Positions 9,587-17,762 are shown, numbered from the stretch's first letter. The stretch is 64,000 nt of DNA from Lacticigenium naphthae DSM 19658 (GCF_000425865.1 NZ_AUEG01000004.1:62001-126000), one strand, 5' to 3'. The notes: generated by a model from the sequence alone, not told the origin. A program made the numbers and translations.

Positions 9587-9772
9587 ATTCTCATCTCCCG
9601 TACTAATTACAAGTTGTATTCGGTTTTCTATCTTATATCAAATTGGGTATTTTTTTGCATGAATAACTCATTTGAGGCAAATAGATAACGGGATGGGGCT
9701 GTTATTATGTGATTTATCTACCTATCGGGTTATAATTAAGTAGAATCTGCGTTGAGGAGGTCGATTAAACTA

Positions 9773-11014
9773 ATGAAAAAATCTATCTTACATACCATTC
9801 CAATCAACAAACTGATAGAGTCTTCTATTTTGAGCTATCAAAAAGAGAGAAGATTTCCTTCTGAAAAGCTTAAAACTGTTTCAATCTGGAAAAAATTATG
9901 GAATGAAAGACAATTAAAAAAAATACTGAACAAGCTGCTTGATGAACAAAAACCTTATGTACCTGAATTAAGAGAGTATTTTGAGGCTCCTTTTAATTCT
10001 TCCTCCTCTGCAGTAAAGGAGGTAAAGTCGCTTCTTATCCAAGCTCTACAGAAAATGGATACAAGAAAGCTATTATTCGATCAGCCCTTCTTGTACTATT
10101 TTATCACGCAAGGCTACATGGATGTGGCTGAGGAGTTTCTCCACCGTGCGAAAAAAGAAGATTCTCATTTGAGTAGTGAAGAAATTTTCCAGGCTTTACG
10201 CAACGTTTGGATCATGAATAGTCTCCAACTATATTGGAATAATCCTCTCAGCCTAACTGCACCTATGTATGCCTACAGTATGTTGTACCCATACACAGAT
10301 AATCTTCTCGATGATTCCAATGTAAATGATCGTACAAAGCAGGTATTCAATTATAGATTGGGCAAAGTGTTGACCGGAGAAACTGTTTCTTCTAATCAGA
10401 TCACTGAGAAAAGGATTTTTTCATTAGTTGAAGAAATTAGATGCCACTATCCTATCAAGACCAATCCTGAAGTTATGGAAAGTGTTCAATTGATTCATAA
10501 AGCCCAAGTTGAAAGTTTGCTGCAAGGAAAAGATGAGCCTCTTACTGAAAGAGAAATTTTAACAATCAGTTTTTACAAAGGTGGCACTTCTGTTTTAGCA
10601 GATGCTTATTTAATAAAAGGCACACTAACTAAAGAAGAAATGCAATTTGCTTTTCAATATGGAGTTTTTTTACAATTGCTAGATGATTTGCAGGATAAAA
10701 AAGAGGACGAAGAAAATCATAGTCAGACACTTTTTAGCACAAAGCGCACACAGGAGTCTATTGATAGAGAAATAAGAAGTCTTATCTCTTATATTTATTT
10801 TGTGAACTCTGAAAATGGATTGGATAAGCAAAATACAATACTCATGAAACAGGTCATTAGTCAATGTACACTCCTAGTGGTTGTGGAAGCGATCGGGAAA
10901 AATCCCGATATTGTTACCCGATCGATGTACAAAGAGCTGGAATCGTATTCAAAAGTCAGACTAAAATTTTACAAAGAGTTGGAAAATAAAATGAAAGAAT
11001 TTTTGGAACAATAA
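9773..11014 (+). CDS. Class I isoprenoid/terpene synthase-like enzyme
   Basis: A 413-residue, largely helical protein with two acidic motifs placed as in class I prenyl transferases and terpene synthases: DNLLDDSN at residues 176-183 and LLDDLQDKKED at 302-312 in a GVFLQLLDDLQD context. Such motifs bind Mg-diphosphate and ionise allylic diphosphates. It is not an ordinary farnesyl or heptaprenyl diphosphate synthase, because the first aspartate-rich motif and its spacing differ. A YtpB-like large terpene synthase or the loosely annotated 'class 1 isoprenoid biosynthesis enzyme' group are the nearest fits I know. The ATG at 9773 follows GAGGAGG at 9754-9760. A TATAAT lies at 9731-9736. Substrate and product are unknown. 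Confidence 0.72.
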   Translation: MKKSILHTIPINKLIESSILSYQKERRFPSEKLKTVSIWKKLWNERQLKKILNKLLDEQKPYVPELREYFEAPFNSSSSAVKEVKSLLIQALQKMDTRKLLFDQPFLYYFITQGYMDVAEEFLHRAKKEDSHLSSEEIFQALRNVWIMNSLQLYWNNPLSLTAPMYAYSMLYPYTDNLLDDSNVNDRTKQVFNYRLGKVLTGETVSSNQITEKRIFSLVEEIRCHYPIKTNPEVMESVQLIHKAQVESLLQGKDEPLTEREILTISFYKGGTSVLADAYLIKGTLTKEEMQFAFQYGVFLQLLDDLQDKKEDEENHSQTLFSTKRTQESIDREIRSLISYIYFVNSENGLDKQNTILMKQVISQCTLLVVVEAIGKNPDIVTRSMYKELESYSKVRLKFYKELENKMKEFLEQ

Positions 11015-11030
11015 CAATATATCAAAAAAG

Positions 11031-11087
11031 AAAAAATTGCCTCTTTCTCCCCCGCCCCTCTACCTTTTGAAAGGGGGGTCAATTTTT
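11031..11087 (+). terminator. Imperfect terminator-like hairpin after the class I enzyme gene
   Basis: AAAAAATTG at 11031 pairs with CAATTTTT ending at 11087, and internal C and G runs (11049-11057 with 11073-11078) extend the stem. The hairpin begins 16 bases after the stop codon. The pairing is interrupted, so its strength is uncertain. Confidence 0.42.
11061..11081 (+). repeat. Left copy of a G-run inverted repeat
   Basis: TACCTTTTGAAAGGGGGGTC and the next base match, with one gap and one C/T change, the minus strand of 14905-14924. The two copies point towards each other and bracket about 3.9 kb. Confidence 0.5.
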
Positions 11088-11391
11088 AAAGTGACTACCC
11101 CAAAGCGTGGAAATTGATATAGGCTGATCCTAATACATTTATTTTTAGGATCAGTCTACCAACACCTGCTTAACTGCTCTAAATACACGATTTTTATTCA
11201 CGCAAGCTTAGACCAAATCCCTGCACCTTCTATTTTTCAAAGAAAACATCCAACAAATTGATACCGCCTGATCCGTGTTCTGTGAGACGATTAAGAAGAA
11301 GGTAAAAGCGATTAAACAAGTATTGAGCACCATCATTATTGAATTACTGCTATTTTAACAGCAATAGAAAGATTCTTTACTCAACTACTTT

Positions 11392-11456
11392 AACAAAAGA
11401 TATCTGCATATATGTTTTCACCTGATGTGATGGCATGTATGCAGATATCTTTTGTT
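11392..11456. repeat. 23-bp inverted repeat with 19-nt loop
   Basis: The arms 11392-11414 and 11434-11456 match at 22 of 23 positions (core AAAAGATATCTGCATA). The structure lies in the gene-free space between two convergent genes. It has no clear T-tract. Confidence 0.7.
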
Positions 11457-11655
11457 ATTCTATTCCATTTACACTACGAATCATATAAGTGTTATCTCCA
11501 TAGATCTAAATGATAAAAAGCGATGCATTTCTCTTTATTAACTATTACTGATAGAATAATCTCTTCTAGCTATCATCATAATCGTTGTATCTTTATACAA
11601 GAACTCTTTGGTTATAACACTATTTCAAACAGATATTAACGGCAATAGCAAGGAG

Positions 11656-12645
11656 CTAACGAGTTGAATAAAATTGTTTGAATATCTTGCAAATAGCTAA
11701 ATCCAGATACAGCTGCAGTGTTTCTTTATCTTGACCAGCAGATATTCTCAAATCCCATAAGCCAGATTCTAATTGTTCGTCAATAAGCCATTGCAGTCCT
11801 TTTTTGATAGTAGGCTCCTGTGGTGAAAAACCTAACAACGACAGAGAATCTAAAACCGATATCAAGTCAGAGTAACAAAATGGGTAAACAAATTGTGTCC
11901 AATATTTTTTGTCTTGTCTATCAGGATACTTGTCCCTTTTGAAAATATAAGTGCTCACTAATTCTCCTGCTTCTTTAACTTCTGGTCGTTCTCTGAATAA
12001 AGGATGGATCGAAAATGCACGCAATACAACACTAGTGACCATATAAGATGAAGGTTGGTTGATATCAGGTTCGATTGTTTCATGATAGTTGTATGTAACA
12101 TCTATATTATGATTTCTTGTTCTAAAAGGGAGTGCCCATCCACCATCGGTTTGACGATATTTTACTAACCAATCTAGTGCCCTAATGATCCGAACATCAT
12201 CTGTGTACCCTGCTTTAATGAGCATTTCAGCAATGCCTGCTGTATAATTCGGTGTGTATTGTTTATCGTATATCCCACGAAAATCTCCCTGGGCTGTTTG
12301 GACTGAAAAAAAATATTCTGCTGTTTTTTTAATTACCGCATGAGATCGATCAAGGCTATACATATCCACTAACTTTGCAAAATTACGATAGGTCTGGTAT
12401 TGATTTAAGTTATCCCTGTTCGTGTTCTCTCGGGCTTGAGGATAAATCCAGTACCCTTCCATCTGCTGTTTTTTTATGAGTTTTAGTACTTCTTTTGAGG
12501 CCCAGCATGACTCGAAATCGACTTCCTCATCGAACAAATCAGCATGAACTTTTAATTGTATACAGTTATTGTCATTCTCTAACAATGGTGGGAGCGGGTT
12601 ATAGTTTAAGGGGCGTAACCAAGTTTGATTTACTCTATCATTCAT
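11656..12645 (-). CDS. Squalene-cyclase/prenyltransferase-type QW-repeat protein (half size)
   Basis: A 329-residue protein with the alpha-barrel repeats of the squalene-hopene cyclase and protein-prenyltransferase superfamily. QW-type motifs are visible as QQMEGYW (60-66), QTAQGDF (116-122), QTDGGW (165-170) and QLESGLW (291-297). Squalene-hopene cyclases have about 630 residues and a catalytic DxDD motif; this protein is half that length and I see no DxDD, so class II cyclisation is not supported. A partner, scaffold or non-canonical cyclase role is possible. The ATG at 12645 is chosen because AGGAGG directly abuts the earlier ATG at 12651 and is six bases from the second. It converges on the class I enzyme gene. 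Confidence 0.75.
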   Translation of the reverse strand: MNDRVNQTWLRPLNYNPLPPLLENDNNCIQLKVHADLFDEEVDFESCWASKEVLKLIKKQQMEGYWIYPQARENTNRDNLNQYQTYRNFAKLVDMYSLDRSHAVIKKTAEYFFSVQTAQGDFRGIYDKQYTPNYTAGIAEMLIKAGYTDDVRIIRALDWLVKYRQTDGGWALPFRTRNHNIDVTYNYHETIEPDINQPSSYMVTSVVLRAFSIHPLFRERPEVKEAGELVSTYIFKRDKYPDRQDKKYWTQFVYPFCYSDLISVLDSLSLLGFSPQEPTIKKGLQWLIDEQLESGLWDLRISAGQDKETLQLYLDLAICKIFKQFYSTR

Positions 12646-12869
12646 AATCATCCTCCTTAAGTATTGGTTTATTTAGCGAATAATAAATCAGCCTATCATT
12701 TTGGAAATACGTAATACCATTCAATTCTACACTAAAAAAGCAGCTATTATGATAACAGATGCTTTTCTACAGTTGTTCAATTCAACATGGACGGTATCCC
12801 GACAACGATAGTACTATCTAGCTCACAGATTTTCTAACTTATTTCAAAAAAGTAATCATCTAATTTGGT

Positions 12870-13736
12870 TTAATATACAGTTGGATTGTTGTATTCGATT
12901 TTCAGCAATTCGAAAGTAAACCAAGTAAAATCACCTTCAGCTAATTTCCAAGTGATTGTTCCCTTAGTAGGCACTTTGATTCCTTCAAATGGTTTATAAT
13001 CACTTACTGAAATCGACCACGTTTCTATTCTGAATTCACCATTAAAATCACCGTATCGTTCGGCCTCGAACCTGATTACCTCCCCCTTCTGATTAAAGGT
13101 AAATATTCCGGAGGCAGCTATCCCTCCATAAGTCATTGTAGCTTTTGCATTATTTTCATCTATTTTCTTCCAACTGATATACTTATTTAATACAGCTGAA
13201 GGCACCCATACTGTTTCTGCAAGATATCTGAGCAAAGTTCCTTGGTCGATTTCTTCTCCCTTTGAATCTGTAAGAGTGAACAAGGACAACGGTTTGATCA
13301 ACATACTCCCTCTTCCGTTCAGATATTTATCTCTGCCAGCAATGTGTACAAAAGGAAATGGTTTAATGCTTGCACTCCATATAAAGCCTGGTTTACTCGC
13401 TGTAATGTATTGTTCAGCGTCTACTGGCATCCACGGACCATCGACATCCAATTTCATTTTGGCTTGTTGTTTTAAACGGGCAGAAACTATATTTTCTTTT
13501 CCAATAATACCACTGTATTTGAGCCATCTTTTTACACTGCTGGGTAAATCCATGAGATCTTCTTCCAATACAGTTTCACGGTGATCATCAAGATTATCAA
13601 AAAGCAGTTCAACTTCTGTTTTTACATTTCGTTTAAAAAGAGTATGACCTATTATGGAGCTCGTAATAATACCGACCAGCAATACAACCACACCAAGTAA
13701 CATACGTTTCAGCAATGACATGATTTTAACCTCCAT
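12870..13736 (-). CDS. DUF6544-type membrane-anchored protein of unknown function
   Basis: A 288-residue protein (a few residues shorter if the internal ATG encoding MSLLKRM is used) with one N-terminal hydrophobic segment (about residues 10-30, LLGVVVLLVGIITSSIIG) and a beta-rich exported domain. The features LPSSVKRWLKYSGIIG, WMPVDAEQY, YLAETVWVPSA and YGDFNGEFRIETWSI are, from memory, typical of the DUF6544 (earlier DUF6920) family. The function of the family is unknown to me. Expected location is the outer face of the membrane. It lies upstream of and in the same direction as the QW-repeat gene, with a 224-bp gap, so co-transcription is possible but not shown. Confidence 0.7.
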   Translation of the reverse strand: MEVKIMSLLKRMLLGVVVLLVGIITSSIIGHTLFKRNVKTEVELLFDNLDDHRETVLEEDLMDLPSSVKRWLKYSGIIGKENIVSARLKQQAKMKLDVDGPWMPVDAEQYITASKPGFIWSASIKPFPFVHIAGRDKYLNGRGSMLIKPLSLFTLTDSKGEEIDQGTLLRYLAETVWVPSAVLNKYISWKKIDENNAKATMTYGGIAASGIFTFNQKGEVIRFEAERYGDFNGEFRIETWSISVSDYKPFEGIKVPTKGTITWKLAEGDFTWFTFELLKIEYNNPTVY

Positions 13737-13901
13737 TCAAGAGTAAACTAAGTAGGAAGTATTCTATTAAAGTGAACTTACAGAGATGGTTTCGGATAAT
13801 TATTAGTTTAAATGAGGAAATGGATGTTTGGTTTGTGAAAATAGCAACATCCTAATTCAAAAAAACAAAGTATAAGTATCAGAAATCAGCCTTTTCTTAA
13901 A

Positions 13902-14681
13902 CTAATCAAGATTATCTATTGCATATTGTGCTTGTTCATTATTAAAGCCTTCGTAAATAAGTTGATCGTATAATTCGCCATCCGACATGGGGGAATATTC
14001 TAAATAGTCTTTAGCTTGTTGTAAAGCAAGAGTATTCCAATTCGCTTGAATACTATCAATAGCATACTGTGCTTCATCTTCTAAAAATTCTTCATAAAGC
14101 AGTTGATCGTACAGACCTTTTTTAGAAAAAGCAGTATAATCTATATATTGTTCTGCCTGTTTCAAAGCCTGGTCTTTCCAGTTTGTTTCTATACTATCTA
14201 TAGCATACTGAGCAGCTTCCTCAGGATATTCTTCGTAGAGTAATTGGTCATATAATCCTTGCTTAGAAAAAGCAGTGTAATTTAAATATTGCTGTGCTTC
14301 TGCTAAAGCGTTGGCATGTTCCCGCGAAACTTCTTCAGTTTCATCAGCCTCTGTCACGTTCTCCTCTGGTTTTTTTTGAGATTCCTCTTCAACAACTCCG
14401 TCAGTTTTATCTTCTGCTTTTTCTGCAGTAGTATCTTTAGAGTCTTCTTCTATATCAGTTTCTGTTTCATCCTCTATATTTTCTTCTTGTTTGCCCTGTT
14501 CTGCTTCAACACCTTGTACTATTTCAGTATCATCCTTTTCCGGTTGCACTTCTTCTTCATTTCCTGTCATCGATCCTATTCCAATTGCCAGCACCACCAA
14601 CCATACCCACCATCTTTTGTAGATAGGCTTTTTCGTTTTGTATTGTTTCTCCTTTTTTACCTTAGGACTTCCTTTTTTCAT
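13902..14681 (-). CDS. Membrane-anchored protein with three Ltp-type repeats
   Basis: A 259-residue protein. A Lys/Arg-rich start is followed by one membrane segment (about residues 24-40, RWWVWLVVLAIGIGSMTG), then a highly acidic Glu/Thr-rich linker (41-125) and three tandem repeats of about 46 residues. Each repeat has the pattern ALxxAxxYLxYTAFSKxGLYDQLLYE followed by AQYAIDSI. These match the Ltp-like host cell-surface-exposed repeat family. The namesake, from Streptococcus phage TP-J34, is a superinfection-exclusion lipoprotein that blocks DNA injection; many chromosomal relatives have no tested role. No lipobox is seen, so a signal anchor is more likely than a lipoprotein. An AAGGAGG site precedes the ATG. 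Confidence 0.82.
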   Translation of the reverse strand: MKKGSPKVKKEKQYKTKKPIYKRWWVWLVVLAIGIGSMTGNEEEVQPEKDDTEIVQGVEAEQGKQEENIEDETETDIEEDSKDTTAEKAEDKTDGVVEEESQKKPEENVTEADETEEVSREHANALAEAQQYLNYTAFSKQGLYDQLLYEEYPEEAAQYAIDSIETNWKDQALKQAEQYIDYTAFSKKGLYDQLLYEEFLEDEAQYAIDSIQANWNTLALQQAKDYLEYSPMSDGELYDQLIYEGFNNEQAQYAIDNLD

Positions 14682-14904
14682 ATCGATTTCCTCCTTGAAG
14701 TATGATTGAACTTTTCCGGGTATACAGACTGGTGATGTGTAAACTCTTCTTTTAAAATACTTATAAAAAATAGAAAAACTTATTATTGAATAAATATGGT
14801 TTCAGATTTTTTTGATAAACCCTTTTTATTATAGAGTTTTCTTATGTAAAAAAAGAGACTTTTCTAACTAGACTAAATTATCAATTCATAGTTGACCAAA
14901 AGCC

Positions 14905-14924
14905 TGACCCCCCTTTCGAAAGTA
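14905..14924 (-). repeat. Right copy of the G-run inverted repeat
   Basis: On the minus strand it reads TACTTTCGAAAGGGGGGTCA, nearly the same as the plus strand of 11061-11081. It faces the left copy. Confidence 0.5.
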
Positions 14925-14994
14925 CCTTTATCTTAGCATTGAAAGCGCTTATATGCTAGGGATATTTTGGTGGTTTCAATAAATCATATAGAAA

Positions 14995-15036
14995 AATCCC
15001 CTAACGATAGATTGTATACTCTATCGTTAGGGGATT
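14995..15036 (-). terminator. Terminator of the 527-residue membrane protein gene
   Basis: Perfect 17-bp arms (core CCCCTAACGATAGA) with an 8-nt loop. On the minus strand the stem runs into GATTTTTCT. It begins six bases after the stop codon. Confidence 0.88.
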
Positions 15037-15041
15037 GATCA

Positions 15042-16625
15042 TTAATCTAGAATGATCGTTCTAAATTCATTGTTTTCATTTACTTCACCTTCGACTTCAT
15101 TACCAGGTTCAACAAATGGTAAATTATCGTGTAAAGTAATATCGGCTTTGTAGATGCTTCCGTCGATCATGAAGTAATAAATCGTATTGCCTGAAACAAC
15201 GGCTTGCGAAATATTTTCTACCTGCCCAGTAATTTTTGTTAAATTCTCATCGTCAACTTCTTCAATTTCTGTTTCTTCACCTTCTGCAGTGCTGCGCCCG
15301 TTTAATTGTGCGATCAGTCCGTCTACAGTATCGCTGGTGATGACTTTTTGGTAATTTTGAGCATCAACCAATGCATACGATCGAACGAGCCCTGAGTCAT
15401 CTTTTAGGGATGATATATAGTAAGGCCGTTTATTCAAACTAATCAAAAGCGGGAACGTAGATTTAAAGCGCATTTGTTGCAAGGAGCCTTCTGCTGATTC
15501 CATTGCTGAAAATTCATCTGCTGAAGTTACTGGATAAAATTCTGATTCCTTCGTCCGCATATTGACGAGATAGAACCCAATATTTGAAGCATCACTATTG
15601 ATAGATGTGACTCCAGTATATAGATAGATATCATTGTCCATAGGGATATAATTGTATCCGTCAGTTGTTTGAGTTACTCCGCGTTTTCCGAATTGTGCAT
15701 TAAAGAACCCATCACTGTATTTTCCTTTATAATTCAATTGTTGCAAGATCAAATCAGCTGAATAGACTCTATCGACCCAAGTAGGCATGTTTTCTAAATC
15801 ATACTCTTGGGTTTCACCTGTTACAGCATCCACAACGATCAATCCATTCGGTTCAAGCTGTGTAAACCAAAATTTGTTTTTATATGTGGTCGCAACATAA
15901 AAAGGATGGCCATCTTCGTCGACTTCAAAAGAAGGATCTTCAAATATTCGAGTTGGATAGTTAAAACGTAAATGACGCTTTACATTCCGATTCAGCAATT
16001 CAGAATCAGAATATTTGATATTTTCTTTCAAATCTTCAACTTCTACAGCTCCAGAAACCATGTCTACTTTTAAGTAGATTGGGATCCCTTCTTTACGGTT
16101 ACTGAACCAACGAACCAGACTCGCATAACGTAAAGGAGTAACCCGATAAGGATCATTATCGATATTGATTTGTGTATACGTTTCAGAAGGAACAAATTGA
16201 GAAACCAGTTCATTGATCGAACCAATGCGTCTGTCCCCTAGTCTTTGAGCAGTATCTCTATCCATCATTGGAATAGAAGACTCATTCATAGCAGGGAAAT
16301 CATTTTCAAAATCTTTTTCTTCTACTTGAATCAAGTCAGCATAATCATTTGCTCGAAAAAGCACACTATTAAATAAATTCCCGATACCAATTACAATGAT
16401 AGCTATTATGGGGATTATTAAAGCAGTATATTTCTTCTTTTTTTTGAAAAAATATTGTCTGTCTAAAGATATCTCTATAGCAATAACCAATAGAGTGATC
16501 AATAAAATTAGAAACCTAAATTCTCGAGAGTGAATATTGATGGCTGGTGTATATATGTAAAATACAATGAGTGTGACAATGGATAGTAAACTGTATAGCG
16601 CTAACCGTATCTTTGTGTTCGACAT
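15042..16625 (-). CDS. Conserved membrane protein of unknown function with large exported domain
   Basis: A 527-residue protein with three predicted N-terminal membrane segments (about residues 8-25, 30-50 and 62-85), followed by a long soluble region, mostly beta, that probably faces outwards. Visible blocks include DRDTAQRLGDRRIGS, YRVTPLRYASLVRWFSNRKEGIP and a C-terminal OB-like segment (KITGQVENISQAV to GNEVEGEVNENNEF). I do not recognise a named family, although similar proteins occur in other Lactobacillales. The ATG at 16625 follows AAAGGAAG on the minus strand; the longer frame from 16709 lacks such a site. It is monocistronic with its own terminator. Confidence 0.75.
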   Translation of the reverse strand: MSNTKIRLALYSLLSIVTLIVFYIYTPAINIHSREFRFLILLITLLVIAIEISLDRQYFFKKKKKYTALIIPIIAIIVIGIGNLFNSVLFRANDYADLIQVEEKDFENDFPAMNESSIPMMDRDTAQRLGDRRIGSINELVSQFVPSETYTQINIDNDPYRVTPLRYASLVRWFSNRKEGIPIYLKVDMVSGAVEVEDLKENIKYSDSELLNRNVKRHLRFNYPTRIFEDPSFEVDEDGHPFYVATTYKNKFWFTQLEPNGLIVVDAVTGETQEYDLENMPTWVDRVYSADLILQQLNYKGKYSDGFFNAQFGKRGVTQTTDGYNYIPMDNDIYLYTGVTSINSDASNIGFYLVNMRTKESEFYPVTSADEFSAMESAEGSLQQMRFKSTFPLLISLNKRPYYISSLKDDSGLVRSYALVDAQNYQKVITSDTVDGLIAQLNGRSTAEGEETEIEEVDDENLTKITGQVENISQAVVSGNTIYYFMIDGSIYKADITLHDNLPFVEPGNEVEGEVNENNEFRTIILD

Positions 16626-17057
16626 AAAATCTTCCTTTTCTTTATCATTAAGTAAACAGAGTGAACTTACTGATTTAATAATTGATACTGTTTGCCAGAT
16701 AAGAAGCATGAAAATTTAGAGGGTCCATATTCCCCTTTCCACTTTCTCCCTACCTTACTACAGTATAAACTTTTTTGAATCTAATTCAATCGTAAACTGT
16801 AGTTAATTCAGTTACAGAGCGATAATCGACTTTCTCAGCAGTCTCTTCTGTATTAAAATCCAAAAAATATTTCAATGAATAGTGCGATCATAGAATCAAC
16901 TAGATATGTTGGTTTGAATTCGTAAATGTAGTTTTAAGTGCATGGAATAAGTATATAGTTTACTAAACACTCTTTACATAAGAAAAAAATTATTTTATTC
17001 CTTTTTGTTCTTTAGTTCTATTCGCAAACATAGTAAAATGGGACTATACAAAGATCA
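16626..17057. other. Divergent intergenic region upstream of the riboswitch
   Basis: No gene is seen. It should hold the promoter for the riboswitch transcript (a TAGTAAAAT sequence near 17030 is a weak -10 candidate) and that of the divergent membrane protein gene. Nothing else stands out. Confidence 0.4.
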
Positions 17058-17142
17058 AGTCGATAAAGGCAAACCATTTGAAAAAATGAGACGCAAAACT
17101 ACAGGGGCTAACGAGTAATCTCTATGCCAGCCAGTTACCGTA
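17058..17142 (+). ncRNA. Cyclic di-GMP-I (GEMM-I) riboswitch aptamer
   Basis: The stretch has the conserved parts of a GEMM-I aptamer in order: GGCAAACC (17068-17075), a hairpin CATTT-GAAA-AAATG with a GNRA tetraloop (17075-17088), GACGCAAA (17090-17097), and a second arm with a tetraloop-receptor-like CTAAC...TATG inside GGC/GCC pairs (17106-17127), closing with GCCAGTTACCG. The G in GGCAAACC is the base that favours c-di-GMP; cGAMP-specific variants have A there. Ligand binding is expected to stabilise this fold. It precedes a terminator and then the gene at 17218. Confidence 0.87.
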
Positions 17143-17146
17143 AAAC

Positions 17147-17183
17147 AAGCAGATTCCTCTTGTTAGCGGGAATGTGCTTTTTT
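17147..17183 (+). terminator. Riboswitch expression-platform terminator
   Basis: Arms AAGCAGATTCC (17147-17157) and GGAATGTGCTT (17169-17179) with an 11-nt loop and a T-tract ending at 17183. The stretch 17151-17167 can instead pair with 17107-17121 inside the aptamer, giving an antiterminator that excludes both the aptamer arm and this stem. The predicted logic is therefore that c-di-GMP switches transcription off. Confidence 0.82.
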
Positions 17184-17217
17184 GTATAAAAAAATAGAAA
17201 GGAAGTGAATTCCCCCG

Positions 17218-17745
17218 GTGTCTTTTAAAAAAAGGTTAGCTAGTTTCCTTCTTTCTATAGGGATGGTTGCCTTTGCTGGATGCAATGATAACACAACGAC
17301 ACAACAAACTGTCGAAGTAAAACCCATTTCAATCCAGGAAGTAGATAAACCCGCGCCACTTTATGAAAACGAAGCTATAAATTTATTGGTTACACAAAGT
17401 GGAGATTGGCAAGTAGATACTGAAGCGCGTTCTTATAATCTTGAAGTTACGCTACATACTCAACAACTGCATGCGATAATTTCTACTGTTTCCACCACTC
17501 AAAATTTCGCGGGAGTCAAACAGGAACTGCTTAGTTCTGTTGGTGATGTAGAGATTCTTTCAGAAAATGACGAACAGTTTTCTTTCCAATCCAAGCTAAA
17601 AAGCCCGGTACGCACAGATGTCTTTATTAAGGAATCGAAAGACGCAAATTATCATTTGGTTATCGTATTTATGTCACCTGTTTCAGAATATGATCGCAAT
17701 CAACCGGAAATGAAAGATTTATTAAATCATATACACTTTGATTAA
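17218..17745 (+). CDS. Small lipoprotein under c-di-GMP riboswitch control
   Basis: A 175-residue protein with a lipoprotein signal peptide: a KKR start, a hydrophobic core and the lipobox AFAGC, giving an acylated Cys22 on the outer face of the membrane. The mature part (TVEVKPISIQ, then SGDWQVDTEARSYNLEVTLHT) looks like a small beta-rich domain; no family is recognised. The start is GTG with AGGAAGTG seven to eight bases upstream, beyond the riboswitch terminator. It is followed after 17 bases by the secreted protein gene at 17763, so both should share riboswitch control. A cell-surface or biofilm-related role is inferred from that control alone. Confidence 0.8.
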   Translation: MSFKKRLASFLLSIGMVAFAGCNDNTTTQQTVEVKPISIQEVDKPAPLYENEAINLLVTQSGDWQVDTEARSYNLEVTLHTQQLHAIISTVSTTQNFAGVKQELLSSVGDVEILSENDEQFSFQSKLKSPVRTDVFIKESKDANYHLVIVFMSPVSEYDRNQPEMKDLLNHIHFD

Positions 17746-17762
17746 AAAAGGAGCATACAAAA

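Larger units (their letters stand above)
11015..11655. other. Non-coding gap with three inverted repeats and a possible gene remnant
   Basis: No intact gene is seen between the convergent class I enzyme and QW-repeat genes. There is an imperfect terminator-like repeat (11031-11087), a 13-bp stem (11121-11133 with 11145-11157) and a 23-bp stem (11392-11414 with 11434-11456). The stretch 11210-11355 reads on the plus strand as short peptide pieces broken by stops (for example SVFCETIKKKVKAIKQVL), which could be a decayed gene. I cannot assign it to a family. Confidence 0.45.
14682..15041. other. Gap with terminator and one copy of the G-run repeat
   Basis: No gene is seen. The stretch should carry the promoter of the Ltp-repeat gene. 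It holds the right copy of the inverted repeat (14905-14924) and the terminator of the gene at 15042. Confidence 0.5.

Noticed and set aside
14316-14705. 129-codon hydrophobic frame opposite the Ltp-repeat gene
   Set aside because: It is the complement of a Glu/Lys-rich coding region, which yields Phe- and Leu-rich nonsense on the other strand.
7077-14924. Intact prophage or CRISPR locus in the accessory region
   Set aside because: Only a single short recombinase is present; no structural, replication or lysis genes and no regularly spaced repeats were found.
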